A stretch of 64,000 nt of DNA from Erythrocercus mccallii (Eukaryota > Chordata > Aves > Passeriformes > Dicruridae): positions 54,178 through 118,177 of the forward strand of contig VZRG01000767.1 in NCBI GenBank assembly GCA_013397435.1, written 5' to 3'. The notes beneath the pieces are model-generated. The model ran no database searches, was not told the DNA's origin, and saw nothing but the letters and a program-made list of their open reading frames with translations. This document shows positions 10,859 to 24,599 of this stretch, one piece after another. Position 1 is the stretch's first letter. The number at the start of each line of letters is the position of its first letter. A program made the translations under genes and the position numbers.

Positions 10859-12193
10859 CATTGAGATTTGCAACTTCAGCCTGCATTAAAATAAAGATAA
10901 CATAAAAAGGGGTTTTTTAACAGCTCATAATTTAGTCATTGGGATAAAACTTGTAATAATCCATTTGTAGGCTCCATTCCTGTGAAGCCTGCCAATAAGT
11001 GTGATTTCATCAGCCCTTTATAAAAAAGCAGTAAATAAACCAGTGATCTTTGGAGCTCTGACAGAGGCAGGTGCAGAAAGCTCTGATGGCCTCTGGATGA
11101 GAGCTCCAGAGCCATCCCACAAGGCTGGCTGGGCAGCACAGCTACTCCAAGCACAGGGAAAATGAGGTGTTCAAATGAACCAGCTGCACTTCTACAGCTT
11201 CAGTCTGAGCCCAAGGCCTGGTGACTCAAATTTCAGCCTGGACTCCAGCCCTTCATCAGCAAAGTAACTGCCAGAATCAAACCCCAGCATCATTTGAGGG
11301 AAGAGATGCTCCAAACCCTTCAGAGATTTGCCATTTGCTTGACTTTTACAAGGCAGCAGAAAGAGGAGAAACCATCCAAAGTTCAGCCCCCCAAGGCAGC
11401 AGAGAAACTCCCCCTGAGCTCAGCCCTCCCTCCCCACAGTGACTCCTGAGCTCCTCAGTGTCAGGAGCCCAGCTCCAAACTGAAACACAAACATTAACCC
11501 AACAGCTGCCTCTCGAGGTTCTCTCTTTTGCACGGATTTTTCAGATTTTTCCCTAACTGATGTCTTAATCGTAAAGAAAATAATAATTTCTGCATCATAA
11601 ATAAGGGCCAGGTGAGGAAGCACAGCAGCATTTGGAAGTTACCGTGCATGTCACAAAGGCTCAGCAAAGCTGTAGAATGTTCAAATACTTCAATTACTCA
11701 TTAGATGGAGCACCCTGGTCAGTACAAACTGAGTACTCAAAGTAAAATTAAGCAGCTGATTTGAGATGAGGAAAGGCAAGGGTGATTCAAATGAAAACAG
11801 ACAATTTATAATTAACAAAACCCTGAGTTATCTCTGCCTTCAAGCACTGCTTGTGGCTCCTTCAAGCTGCAAGAGGGAACAGAGGGGAAGGTAGGAGAAA
11901 TTCCTGCTTTTCCTGAATACCAGACACACTTGAAGTTTAGAAGCGAAGCTGCCTCTTGGTTTCACTCTGAAAATTCTTCTCCCATTTGCAGTTCTCCCCA
12001 CATCCCTGCTGTGCACCCCTGGAGTGCAAACCCAGGAGTGCCATGGTCACAGTGCCACCGCGGGCAGGGAGGTAATCCAGCATCTCCCAAGGTCTGGATG
12101 GGTTCTATGGAGCCCTTGGGATGGTGACGGCAATTACACAACATTTTTGGGGATGTTTTCAGCTCAACCTCGTTTCTAGCTTGTTCTCTTATA
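10859..12193. other. Unique sequence, no supported gene
   Basis: Non-repetitive DNA between two CR1 tails. No frame shows recognisable domains or convincing splice signals. Confidence 0.5.
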
Positions 12194-12350
12194 ACCACAG
12201 AATGGTTTGGGTTGGAAAGGACCTTAAAGCTCATCTCACTGCACCCCTTCCATGGGCAGAGACACCTTCCCCTATCCCAGGGTGCTCCAAGCCCTGTCCA
12301 GCCTGGCCTGGGACACTTCCAAGAGCAGCCACAGCTTCTCTGGGCAACTC
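12194..12350 (-). mobile_element. CR1 LINE 3' tail, about 160 bp
   Basis: Antisense CR1 tail beginning ACCACAGAATGGTTTGGG, then GGACCTTAAAGCTCATC, CCCAGGGTGCTCCAAGCCC and CAGCCACAGCTTCTCTGGGC. It is 5'-truncated soon after, with no coding potential. It differs from the 10.6-kb copy at many sites, so it is an independent insertion. Confidence 0.9.
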
Positions 12351-15300
12351 ATCACCCAGCAAGTGATTTACAAAGAGGGATATGAGCACCGCACGTATGT
12401 GAAACCCAGCAGAGTCAGCTGCAAACATTCACAGATCTCCCGTGCTTCGCTCAATGATTTCTGCAAACCTTAAGTGGCTGCTGGAATCTGTCACCATTTC
12501 CTGCTGCTTTCAGTGCTCCAAACAAAGCCATGAAATGGAGCTGAACCAGTCTGCACTGGGCCCAGCACTCACGCCAACAGCTCTGCTAATGAGGGTGCAG
12601 CTCAATAAAAAGGGTGTTCCATAGATTTAAGGACTAAAGGAACAGCTGTACACTTGTACTCGTCTTGGTACAAATTTTCTGTTTCAAAACATAATTATAG
12701 GCCGGGGGAGTAAGGAAGATAGAATAAGAGCATGATGAACATTACAGAAACTACCAGGAAAGCAATTATTTCCAACCAAAGTGGGTTGGATTAGCCCAGA
12801 AGCATTTTTTGTTTTGAAGTCTTACAAGTGTCTGATGGCAGCTGAAGTATTTCCTGAGCTCAGCTGGTGTGCACAGGGGGACAGGGCAGGGTGGACACCT
12901 GGGCACAGGTAGGGAGGGATCTCTGCCCTCAGGGATGCTCCTGCATCCCTCCCTCTGCTCTCTCCCCCCAGGATCAGCACTCCAGACAGGCAGCACATCT
13001 CAGAGAAGGGAAATGATTTCGGATTACAGTGATCAATGCTAGGAAACAGTGACCCGGGGATACAAAGCTACAGTTCATAAAATACCAGCAGAGATTATCA
13101 CACTCAAAGTACTTCCATTTCAGTTGTTCTGACCTTCAATTGGAGCTGATTTTTTTTTTTTCTCCTTAAGCCCTTTAAATCTTCTGTTGAAAATACCATG
13201 GTGTTGAAGACTGGCCTGCAGCAGCATTTAGAGGATTTCCCTCCTGCATGGCTCCATCCAAGGTAGGAGCTGGGATTCCTCCCACAAGGGGTGTCTGGTT
13301 CAGAGCCAAAAGGACTCTGAAAATCCCCACAGCAATCTCATTTCAAGACCAGCACGTGTATCCATAAAGCCAACTTCACTCACACTGTCTCTGCTCTGTT
13401 CTCCATCTGAATAAATCCTGGAACATGAAAATGCTCTGAAGAGATGCTGCTGCTCAGCAGAACGAGGCTGGTGAGTGTTACCAACACCAGGGGCAGGAGA
13501 AAGACAAAAGGAATGAGAAATGTTAGGGAGGTCCTGCCAGTCATTTCTCTAAAAAAAAAATAAAAATAAACCCATAAAACAGAGTCTGACAAGAACATTC
13601 AGCTGTTGTTTGGTTTCTGGGGCAATGCAGTATGCAAGTGGTCAATGGCTGCTCTTTCCTGGAGATGAATGTGCCCATAAAAGCATTTTAAATCATCGAG
13701 GACATTACTCACTGCAATGCTGAATGACGGACGTGCCACGTCCTGCCAGGAACGAAGGTGATTTCTTTGCTGAACTGCTCTGCCGAGCAGCAGAAGTGCT
13801 TAAACCAAAATAAGCTCCTCACACCTACAACACTTCTGAGAAGACGCATAAAAGGAGACAAGATAAACCGCGTTTTAGGCGGAGAAGTTCATGTGCGCTC
13901 ACCAGAAGTGAGATGACAGATGTGGCTGTCTCCAGCCAGCCTCCTCCTCAGCCAGAAATGAAACACACAGCAAACACAGCCGGGCTGCTTGCTGTCATCC
14001 CTCATTGTTCAGATCTTTAAGGAGAGAACCCAGGTTCTCCAAACAAGCACAGGAGCCCTCAAACCTCCCTGGAGCTGCAGTGCCTCTAGGGAACGCCTTT
14101 GCATTTTGTGTTTTTCCATGCAAATACTCTAAAGAAGTGGGGAAGATTGCCTGGAGAAAGGCACCAATGTTGAGAGCTCTGGGCACTCTAAGGAGGGTCT
14201 TTATTCCAAGCTGATCTCCAAACCCAGCCCCTCTCCAGCACATTTCTCTGCAGACACACCAAAATGTCACACGAGATCATTTTATGGGTCAAACCATGCC
14301 CGGCTTCACCAGCTCATATCTCCCCATCTGCCAGGGCCACCCCTGCAAGAGTTAAATTCTGCTGTAATAAAAAGCAAGAAGTAATTTCCAACCTTTGGCC
14401 CACCTTCCAGCTCAGTAAATAGCAGGGAAATTATTTAATGCAAAATAAAGTACATTTGTTCTATTCCTAACCAACAAAACAATCCGGTGGGGCCTTGAAC
14501 ACCTCCCTCTCTCTCCCAGGATGTTCAATGCCACTGATCTTGCTGTTAAATGCATTATTTCTCTCCCATCCATGGGAAATAACAAATAAGGAAGGATTTA
14601 TAAATGGATGAGGTGCTCAGCGCCTCCTCAGATGAGACCTTTAAGTCAATACAAACAAATGGTGTGGCCTTTCTGTACTTCAGAGACAAAGAGAAATACA
14701 TAAATAAATGAATAGAGAATATTTTTATTCTGAGCCCTTGCCTCTCCCATCCTCCTGCCTGCTTAATTGCCTGCAGTTTGTGTTTATGAATACTTGTACA
14801 TCAGTGGGGTTGTGCTGGTTTACTGGAGCTGCTGCTCGTGGTGCCCCAGTCACTGCAGAGGCTCCTGCTGTGCCCTGGGATCTGGGCAAAAAAAGGGGAA
14901 AAAAAAGTGGATTTTTCACTAATAATCTCTTAAAGTGCTTTCCACTCCTCATTCTGGGCCCCACATCATGAATTCACCTGAACACTCCTCATTCCTCTTC
15001 CTGCTGAGCTGATGCTTAAGGCTGATCTGGTCCCTGAGTGGTACCCAGAGCCTGAGCATCCTCCAGCTGCACCTGGAGGCAGCAGGAACAGCAGGAAACC
15101 ACCCCTGAACCACTGGGGAACACCTTCAGCACTCTGCAATTACAATTCTGCTCTCAGCTTCACAGAGCTCCTCAACTCCACCAGCTTAACTCAGAGGAAA
15201 AAAGTGTTTTAGCCATGTAATTAAGCCCAGGGAGTGAGCATGGAGCCAAAAGTTAATCCAGAATTAGTTAAATCAGTGTCTTCACAAAGAAGGATGCTCC

Positions 15301-17442
15301 ACCAATTTCAACTACAACTCAGGGACTGGTTTTGCTACCCTAAAAATGAAGTGGCTTTCTGAAATAATGAGGTTATTGTACTTCATTAACAGAGAAAAAA
15401 ATTAATTGGGTTCACACGAAAAGCCACACTGTGGTAAATCCAGCTTTGCCTTTCTGATATACAAATATTTGGGGGAAAAAAATACACTTAAGGAAGGAAA
15501 CATCATCCCTAGCAGCCAAGAGCGTGGGGGCCATGTAAACAAACATGACAAGCTCAGAGTTGGGCAGGAGATGTAAAAAAGGAGGATAAATAGGGAAGGA
15601 TGAACTTCTGCAGCAGCAAGCACAGAGCAAGCCAGAAAAACTTCACCCGGAGAAATTCGGTTCTGTGCATCCAGTGCAAATTGTTCAAACTACCAAATTT
15701 ATTCTGCAAATGAGGGGGAAAGCTCTCACCTGGAAGAAATTCAGCTTTGGGGATCAGATATTGTCTCCTCCCCACATTTTGGGCACAATCAGTGCCAGTT
15801 TTGGGATTGTGACTGAAAGAAGAGAACAAATACAAGGAGGAACTTGTGCTTTGCAAGGTGTTTGTGGGATTTGCTCAAGCCCCTCCAAGCACCACGAGAC
15901 ATTTTGTACCATCCCCTGAAGGGTTTCACATCTGCTGGGACGCTGCTGCAGGCAGATAATCAAATTACTCCAGAATCGGAGAGAATGAGACAGAGGTGAA
16001 GCTGTTAAAAACCACTCATCAACCTAAAGGTCAGGGCCTCTGGCAACAGAGAGGAAGAATTATTCCTGGAGCCCTCAAACAGATTTATCCTGGATATAAA
16101 GCAGGACCATTTACAGCTCAGCAAAATTTGAAAACTGGTAGTAAAGCACATTACAAGCTTTCTTAATTCAATTTTCCCTGGCATTTATTGTGGTTAATAA
16201 AATACCCAAATGTCATCGAGATTTATAAAAATGTATTTATAGGTTAATAAATGCGTAAAATGGATTATTCGGAGAAACAGCTTACAGAAAGCCTGGCGTC
16301 CTAAATGGATACAGATTTGGGGTTTGCTGCCTGTCAGAGGGGTAATTAGTGCTTATTTACACAGATTTGCCTTCCCTGTGAAGATACAGCCCTGGATTCA
16401 GAGTTCAGGCTCAGCGTTATCTCCACCGTGAACTTTTATGCACCAAAAGGAAAGAATAAAGGCTCCTCCCAAAGATCCCTGGCAGCAGATCCTTTTGGGA
16501 ATACAACCCTGCTGCTCGCCAAAACAAAGATCATAAATACCAAAATTCAGGATGGAGATTTGCCTGGGCTGGAATGGTGATAAACAGGGGAAAGAGGCTC
16601 TCTTTTGAATTCCAGAAAATAACTTTCAATAAGAAAAAATACACAGTAAAGCATGCTGGAACAAGCCTGGAAGCACTGATGGGAGTGCCAGTCTCTGTTT
16701 CCACATTTTTATGAAGTATTTCCAGTGAGTGACTCAGATTTGTTGTTAAATAGGCACACAGTTTAAACTATTTATTGGCTTTTTCCAGCTGTGTCAAGCA
16801 ACTCCTTTGGATGGTTCAGTGTTGAGCCTGTGTGCACAAACACACACAAAAACCATGGATTATTTCCTTTCCTCACTTCTTAACATGCTGGATGACAAAT
16901 ATTTTCTGCTATCCAAGCAAAATTCTAAGTATAGTGAGAAAAAGAATATAAAAAATAAAAAATACACACATATAAATATATATAGAATAAAAACTACAAA
17001 CCCCTACTCATCCCAAGAAAGTTTTGTCCTTTTTGCCCCCATTTTTAACAAAACATCCTAAAAAAGTCCTGACAAGTATTCCCTTTTCTCTCCCTGCTCT
17101 TCGCTGTGAACATTTCAAGTTCAGCCTTTTCCTTGCTGTTCCCAGATCTTGGCCTTATCCCGTGCCAGAACTTCCTTGAAATAAACTTTAACGTGCTTTA
17201 ATAATATCCCTGCTAATGCTGGTGGATTGGCAACGCTCTGGTTTTAACAACTGCTCCGACATTGAGTGTAACCAAAGCTTTTACTTGTAATTACTGCTCT
17301 GAGCTGAATCCTGGTACAATCCCATTTATATCCAAATTATTTGTAGTGAGCGTTGGGCTGTACCAGACTAGAGGGCTACAGGTTTGAAAGAAAATGGATT
17401 AATATTTTATTTGCAAGCCATTTCAAATCCATTTCTGTAACT
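12351..17442. other. Five kilobases of unique sequence, no supported gene
   Basis: Non-repetitive, AT-leaning DNA. A minus-strand frame at 13380-13598 contains a hydrophobic leader-like stretch after ATGACTGGCAGG and ends at a stop near 13380. It follows a poly-T tract and has no recognisable family or splice signal, so it is not called. The slowly varying, low-repeat sequence at about 17205-17350 (rich in TAATTA-like words) could be conserved non-coding DNA. Confidence 0.5.
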
Positions 17443-17472
17443 AATAAAGAAACTAAAAAAAAAAAAAAAAAA
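17443..17472 (+). other. AATAAA followed by an 18-base A run
   Basis: AATAAA at 17443-17448 is followed 6 bases later by 18 consecutive A (17455-17472). This is the arrangement left by a retrotransposed polyadenylated transcript, or internal A-richness. Upstream sequence is not recognised as any mRNA, and I see no target-site duplication, so the retrocopy reading is speculative. Confidence 0.3.
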
Positions 17473-17882
17473 GCCCCACATCAAGCAGTTGCTACGATAA
17501 TTGACTAAAAAGGGGATTTTCTAACCGACGGAGCACTGCAGGAAGTTTTTTGTTCATTAGAGCACAAGTGCAGCAGAGATTTATGGACACAAATAGACAT
17601 AATTTCAGGAAAAGCAGGGAGAGGGACGCACACACACAAATAACACAAAACACAGCAACTTATGGGACGTGCTGAGCCTTTTAAGCACTGAGAGGACAAA
17701 CATTTCGAGGCACTCATCCCTTCTTAAAAGGTATTTAATAGAATGGAAAAGCCTCACGTTTCCCAGAAAGCTTTCATGTACAGCTCATAGTTTTTAGACA
17801 AATGCTTTTGGAGCCTTCACTAATACAGTAAGTTATAAAAATTCTTGGCAATGTCGCTCTCATTCCAGAAGCTGCCATTTTT

Positions 17883-18021
17883 CAATTGACACTTCTGCAT
17901 TATACAAGTAAAGGACGCTGCTTTCCCTTATTTTTTTTTTTTTTTTTTTTTTTTCAATTGACACTTCTGCATTATACAAGTAAAGGACGCTGCTTTCCCT
18001 TATTTTTTTTTTTTTTTTTTT
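17883..18021. repeat. Recent 72-bp tandem duplication with poly-T
   Basis: A block starting CAATTGACACTTCTGCATTA and ending in poly-T occurs at 17883-17954 and again at 17955-18021. The 48 non-T bases are identical between copies. The T runs are 24 and 19 long. The perfect unique part indicates very recent duplication or an assembly artefact. Slippage between T runs is a likely mechanism. Confidence 0.95.
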
Positions 18022-21000
18022 AATACCTTCATTTCCCTTAAAACTTATCAGGGAATTACAGACATTTCCAGGCATTAGTCTTAAAAGACATTAGCAAAGA
18101 AACATTTCAGGCCCTTAATGCCACAAGTTTTAGCAGGCACTGAGCTTTTCCAAAACCAAAAGAAAACTCAAAATGTCCTATTTTAACTTGCAAACCAAAT
18201 ATTACGAGGAGGCCAGTTGGAAATTTTGCTTCTTTCAGCAAGGCTCCAGTCCATGAACACAATCCCAAATTATCAGTCAGGGGAAATATCCAGTCCTGGG
18301 GTGCCCGACACTGTTCCTGCTAAAACACATCTCATATATAAAAAATGCATGATTGAAGAAAATTTATTATTTCTGCTCAGGACTGGAAACTTCCTTTCAA
18401 AACCTTGCAAGACACACAAACATCCTGGCAGTGCCAAATACTTTATTTCCAAGCTAAAATGGAGATTGTTGGGAATGGTGGGCAATGGCCACCATTCCCA
18501 CGCTTTTTATCATAGCCAGCAGCAATTATTGCAATTATTATTATTTTTAGAAACATTTCCCCTACAGAGATGTGGGGGTGGGAGCCCCAGGGATCACTCC
18601 TGATCTTTAATTTTGTTGGGATTTTGAGCTACACGCAGCCCCCAAATTTTTCCCTTCCCTTTCCTCCATCTGCAGTCCCGCTCTCTAATTATCTGTAATT
18701 ATGATTTGCATTCATTAGCCTTTGGTGTTGTCCTTGAGTGCTCACCCATCCCTTGGGGCTGACGGCGGCAGGGAAGGGGAGATTCACTCCAGAAGAACTC
18801 CCAGGAAATGTCACAGTCCCAAAAATGTCACCGTCAGAAAAAAGTTATGGTTTATTCAAAGCCCTTTTTGAGACAAAAAAAGTGAGACTGGAGATTCCAC
18901 AAACTTTTCTTGGCAGCTTCTGGGCCTTTTAAGTGACAGCTTTTCTAAGGCAGTCAAACAAGAAAGTGCTCACTGCAGCCTCCCTTTCTCTGTGCAACGT
19001 TTTGCCTCCAGACTGAATTAAATATTCTGCAAATTCGACTTTTTTTTGGAATGGCTTTCAAGAGAAAGGGGTAAATTTTTAGATGACCCAATTAATTTAG
19101 TCAGAACATGGCTCTCCTAATTAATCCTGCATGATTCAAAGACTATTTATGCAGTACAGCTGCAAGCATACAAGAATGTATTTATCCTAAAAAAAAAAAA
19201 TCCCTTAGGAAATAAAGTTTCCTGTCTTGATCCAAAGTCCACTTGACCCACTGGAAAAACACCATCCATTTGGAAGGAGGTTTTTAGAGCAATTTGCATT
19301 ATTTTTAGGAAAGATTATCTTAAAGCCAAGATTCTGAAAGGCTCTTCAGAAGCCTAAAGCACCACTCGAGACCAAGTCACAAAAGCTTTCTGCAGACAAA
19401 ATTCTCATTACAATCAGCAGGGGTTTGCTCTCCTGATGAATATTTGAGTGAACTGATTGGAGTGCTCAGCTTTGGAGGTGGTTGCTGCACAAGACCTCCT
19501 TGACTGGATGATTTCCCTGCAATACACAGCACTGAGCTCTTGGAAAACAGCAATTGTGGCGGGGCTGAGAAGGGTGGGAACGGATGAAGCTCTACCCAGA
19601 GCAGCTCTCTGAAGTACAAATTGTTCTTACTTCAATGACACCGCTCAAAGTTCCCATCAAATAAATGATCCGACTGTTCCAACTCCTTCAAATAATTCCA
19701 GGCAGGCTGGAAAATCCTTACCCTCTTGTGCAAATAAACTCAGAGAAAAAGAAATTAAGGAGTTCTTGTCCTTTTGAAATCTGCCTTGATTCACAGCATG
19801 ATAAAGTCGTGAACCTGGTGACATCCAGAGCGGCACTAGAGGGAAGTTGAGTTACAGTTCGTAATAACCACATCCCACAGTGGAAGTTCTCCACGGTTCC
19901 TGTCACTCTCAGTGGATCCTAACATCCACCCCCGGGTCTGGATGAATAAAAGGCAAATTGCAGCTGTCCAATCAAAGCATTTACGCTCATGCACCGCCCC
20001 AAATCCTCGGCACGTAAAGCGACGGCACCGAACCTCAGCACAGTTTTTATTGGTTCCAGCAAAGCACTGAACTGGTTTAGGGAGATTTTAGGAGCTTTCA
20101 GACGCGTGCACTTCAGCAGTGGGACTTTGTGTCGGTCCATCCGCTCCCGTGGAGTTGGAGCAGTGGGAAAAATTGGGGTCAGACTCCAGAGGTTCCTGAC
20201 AGGTTCTAACCCCACGCAGAGCCGGGGGATGCCTCCCCGGCATTATCCCCCCCATCCCAATTCCTGCCGAGTGGTTCCAGCCCTGGCGCTCCGGAATTGG
20301 CCACCTCTCAACACAAAGTGCCACAGGAACTTCTCCAAGGGCTGTTCCAAGCGGCACAGGGTGGTTTCTGAGGCCTTCCCAGCCCACCCTTTTACACCCC
20401 AGAGCTCCGCAAGCAGTTTTGCCAACAAAGCCAATAAAAAATCCTTCTGTCTCCTTTCCCCCTCTTCATTCTTCTTCCCCACATTCCAGTTTATATCCTG
20501 TTCTTCTACAGCTGCTTTTGCTGAGCTGCTTCATCAAGTGGATCATTAAAAAACCCACATTTCTCTGATTATATTTATTTAGTTTGACTTATTTAAATAG
20601 GTTGCTTCTCCAGAAAGGTCGCTTACTCTTATTTCTCCTTTTTTCCCCCCATGAAAATATTTTTGTGCATTCTTCTATTTAAACAAGCACAGTAGATTAA
20701 TTAATGTATTTAGTCTCTGGAAAGCTTCTAAGTTCTGTCTAGCAGAAAGTGGCCATGAAATTTTCTAGGTTTTTTTCCCTGTAATTAGGCATAATAATTA
20801 GCACAATAATGCCCTTGTTAACATCCCTAATTATATGCAACTAGTGCATCAATAGCTCCTAGAAGGAAGCTGGTTACCTTTCCCATCTCCTGTGGGCACA
20901 GCAAACCAGGATCCTGTGTTGAGCAAGGACAGGCTGAGGAGCCAGAAATCAAACAGCAAAATTCCTTAGTCTGAAACAGCCCCAACATCAAAACTGTTCC

Positions 21001-22230
21001 TCGGAAAAGTCGTAAAATAGCTCCCAGCCAGGCAAAAAAAAAAAAAAAAGAAGTGTTCAATAAACCCTCTAGATCAAAAGCAGCACCAGGTTCTCCCAGC
21101 ATTCAAGTTTTGCCACTCGTTCTTTTTGGACTCATTAATCAGCTCCGGCCACGGGTTCTGCCTTGGCTCTGACGACACCAGCTCAGGGACCTCTTACATT
21201 TTCACATTTTCACTGCGTCCTGCCCTGTCACCAAGCTGCTCAGGTTAGCTCTGCTGGGAGGCTGGCTCGTTCCAGGAATAGAAATTAATTAATCAGTGTA
21301 TTTTCCGCCCCCGTGGCAGGGAAAACATCCCTGATTAAAACGAAGTTTTTGCAATCACTGCCGACACCGCTATTGATTAAATGGAAGCCTTGTGAGCACT
21401 TACTCATTTTAGAGGTGGATTTATTTTGTTCTTCTCAAGCTCCTTTGTTTTAATTAAAGGGTGTGTTCTAGACACGCTATCACTGTACATTGAGAACACC
21501 TCTGTAAGCCTAAGCTGTCTTTGTGGGAAAAAGAAAAGAGTGCTCATAGATGATGGAAGCATTAATTCCCCAGTTAAAATCAGTCTAGAGAGCAGCGTGC
21601 CTTGGAGGCAAGCACTGAAACTTGGTGTGGAGGCTCCAAATCCACCTACAGCTCTGCTTCCAGACAGGAAAAATGCCTCAAACGTGAGGAGCTGGGACAC
21701 CCCAAATAAATCCCACCGAGACTGCAAAGCTGGAAGACTTTGCCTCTCACTTGGCTGATAGCACTTAAATGGAAATAAAGGAAAGAACAGCCTTTTGGTC
21801 CCAGTTTCCATTAGCAGTCCTCATTGTACACTCAAATTCCATGTTATCCTTGCCATATTCCACAGGATAGGACAAAACACTCGGCCCTGAACCTCTGCAC
21901 ATCTCACTGCTTTCTTTTGGATCTTTATGGAGACTAATGTTCACCAATTCCTTTTGAAAATGCATGATATTAATCCTCACACATTCCATTATAAGGAAAT
22001 CATGCTAAATTAGCCTAATAATTACAAATTGTGAATTATCCGGTCAGGTCTGATAGATGAGAGCTTGAAACACTCTTGACCTTAAACACCTCATAAATTT
22101 CTCAGTATTTTACTTATAGTACAATAGCATGGAATCCTCTGAGAAGAAGATTCCTATAAATGTACATTTTTAAGTTATTTTTCCATTTTTTAACTTACCA
22201 AAACCACACAACTCTCCTCAAGATGTCTAG
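18022..22230. other. Unique sequence, no supported gene
   Basis: Non-repetitive DNA. About 19950-20400 is relatively rich in CpG and G+C and carries a 186-codon plus-strand frame (19989-20549) of Arg/Ser/Pro-rich composition with no domain I recognise. Longer-than-average frames are expected there because stop codons are rarer. AT-rich sequence follows at 20550-20830 with Thr/Asn-type word content typical of non-coding DNA. Confidence 0.5.
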
Positions 22231-22430
22231 AACGCTTTCAAACCTCCATGTGCATAAATTAGTGGTGCTGCATAAGGCAGCCTTAATTTATGCACTCACT
22301 ACGGACCCAATTAGTTCCCCTGTACCAGAATGCCAAACAGATTTCCTTAATAAAGCAGAACAGATCACATCTAATATTTATAGAGAACGCCGAGCTTTAA
22401 CTCTGTCACTTTGTGTCACCAAAGGAATTC
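22231..22430. promoter_or_regulatory. Possible conserved non-coding element
   Basis: Low-repeat AT-rich sequence with homeodomain-type TAATTT/AATTAG words (for example CCTTAATTTATGCACTCAC and GACCCAATTAGTTCCCC) immediately beside a CR1 tail. It resembles vertebrate conserved non-coding elements in style only, and no alignment was possible. Confidence 0.15.
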
Positions 22431-22437
22431 TGAATCA

Positions 22438-22600
22438 CTGTCCCAGGCTGCTCCAGCCCTGTCCAGCCTGGCCTTGGGCACTGCCAGGGATCCAGGGGCA
22501 GCCCCAGCTGCTCTGGGCACCCTGTGCCAGGGCCTGCCCACCCTCACAAGGAGGAATTTCCCAATATCCAATTGAAATCTCTCCTACAAGCTGTGATCTC
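22438..22600 (-). mobile_element. CR1 LINE fragment lacking its 3' tip
   Basis: Antisense CR1 starting abruptly at CACTGTCCCAGGCTGCTCC, then CTGCCAGGGATCCAGGGGC, GTGCCAGGGCCTGCCCACCC and AAGGAGGAATTTCCCAATA. The usual terminal GGTTTGGGTTGG segment is absent, so the 3' end was lost by deletion or never inserted. Confidence 0.88.
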
Positions 22601-24599
22601 ACCCTTCTGCTGCCCAGAGCAGCCCCTCTGCAGGCAGGAGGTGATAACCTGGTATCAGACAGCTGTCAGGGACTCAATAGCTTGATTATTCTCTTGTTAA
22701 TATTTTCATCTCTCCCAGCCCAGCTGGTTTCATTCCTTGGTGAAGGCTGAGCCATGCCTGAGTGCTCACAAGCTGAGGCTCCACCAAGGGAGCTGAGAGT
22801 GACGTGGCGAACTGGGAGAAAAACACAACCCAAAAGTGCTGATGACGTTTGTGCCTTTGATATTTCTCACTCATGTTGGGAAGCAGAAACCCTGCCAGAC
22901 ATCTCTCTGCTGTGGTGATTGTGCTTCAAGCCCTCTCTCTGCATTTGTAACCTACTCGAGGCATCTCCCAAGTATTTATTTTGTCAGGTTTTGGCTGCCC
23001 CAGATGCTGAGAGCATCAGGGACCACATCAAGTTGGTCACATCCTGGGAAGGTTTAACTGTGCTCAGGGTTGCCCAGTGAAATCTCCGCCAGAACATTGA
23101 CATAGAGCAGGAGCTCTGTAGATAACCAAGATCAGGGTGAAGCAGCTTTTGTCTGTGAAGTGGACCAGAAACTGATAAAGAAATCAAGTGAAATGGGGAA
23201 CTGCTCCCTGCATCCTCTGCGAGAAGAGTAATTTCAGATACTGCTGTGCCACAGGAAATATCTTACAGGGGCTGGGGCAAAGCCAGGTCTGATGTGCAGT
23301 GGCAGGACAAAGTGCACTAAGACACTTCACATGACAAGGAAATAATTTTCATCGTTCAGGCATTTATTTCGAGCAGATTAATCAAAATGAGCCATTTTGA
23401 TTTTCATGGATACCTAAGTTAGTTGAACTCCTTTAGTGAACAACCTCTATTCAAGACTCTGATAATAAGTTAAATTCATATAAACATTTCACAGCAGAAT
23501 AGCAAAAAAAAAAAAAATCACATTATTTTTATAGCTCTAATGAGAATCCTATACCACCAGAAATGATGTAAGATGATCCACCTGCAATAGAGTTGACCCA
23601 GTGAGTGCTCACATTTTTCATCTCACAAATCCCCTCCAGCCCCAAATGATGCAAAATCCTGGATAAAAACCATGCATATTTTTTGGTCAGGTAAGTTCTG
23701 GTTGAAGTGTACAACTCTGCAATGAAGTTTGGCATTCTTTAAGCAGAGGGCAGTATTACATCAGGAAATGGTTATTAAAGTTACCTGCTCCACAGCATGT
23801 GAGATTACAGCACTGCAATTTAACAGACATATTCCAGGTAACTGATTTTATGGATATATAAAGTTTCAGAAAGTACAGCTATATTCAATTATGACAGAAA
23901 ATTATAGACAGGGGAGCATTGCAGCCTCCTCCTACACTTTGCTAAGAATAAAAAAAATCTTCTTGTCAATGCATTGTTTTACTTTGGCCCAGCCCCTTTA
24001 ATCCCAGAGGGTTTACCCTTCTCTCCTCAGATTAGCAGTTCATGAAATATAAATACACCAGCTACTCTGTCCATTCATCCTTTAAATCCACTTGTCCTCC
24101 CATCCCTCCTAGACCTGGCACTGCCATCCTCCAACAGCAATAACTCCTCTGAGCATCCTTTGATGCTCTGGTCCTTCTGGCTCCTGCAATCCCCAGTCCT
24201 GCTGCTGCTGCCCCTCCTAATGGCAAAGTGGGAGCTGAAAACCCAGCCAGGAGATAAAATTCCCCAGCCAAGGCTCAGCCTTAGAACTTCTCCTCCTGCT
24301 TTGACATTTGTGTAACATTCAGAGGCCTCTTGCTCACACAGAGATGTTCCTCTCCTCCAGCCAAGCCCTTCAGATGGGAAGAATTATCTATTCCTCACTG
24401 ACATCTTCCACTAAATGGAACATTTAATTAATTTGGTCCTAGGCCAGTCTGATCTCTTTTTGCTTGCATGAAGACGAGCACGACTTGCAACTCTCTGGCA
24501 CCGTTCCTCCTCCTCCTCCCCCTCAAAAGGAACTTTAGTTGTTTACAGAATAGATACAAGAAAATCCAAGCTGGTGCAGTGACACATCATTAGTTAAAA
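22601..24599. other. Unique sequence, no supported gene
   Basis: Non-repetitive AT-leaning DNA with no recognisable gene, mobile element or array. Confidence 0.5.

Noticed and set aside
13380..13598. Minus-strand small frame with a hydrophobic leader-like start
   Set aside because: No domain, no splice context, and adjacent poly-T simple sequence. Hydrophobic short frames are common in T-rich DNA.
19989..20549. 186-codon plus-strand frame
   Set aside because: Lies in GC- and CpG-richer DNA where stops are rare. Low-complexity Arg/Ser/Pro composition and no domain.
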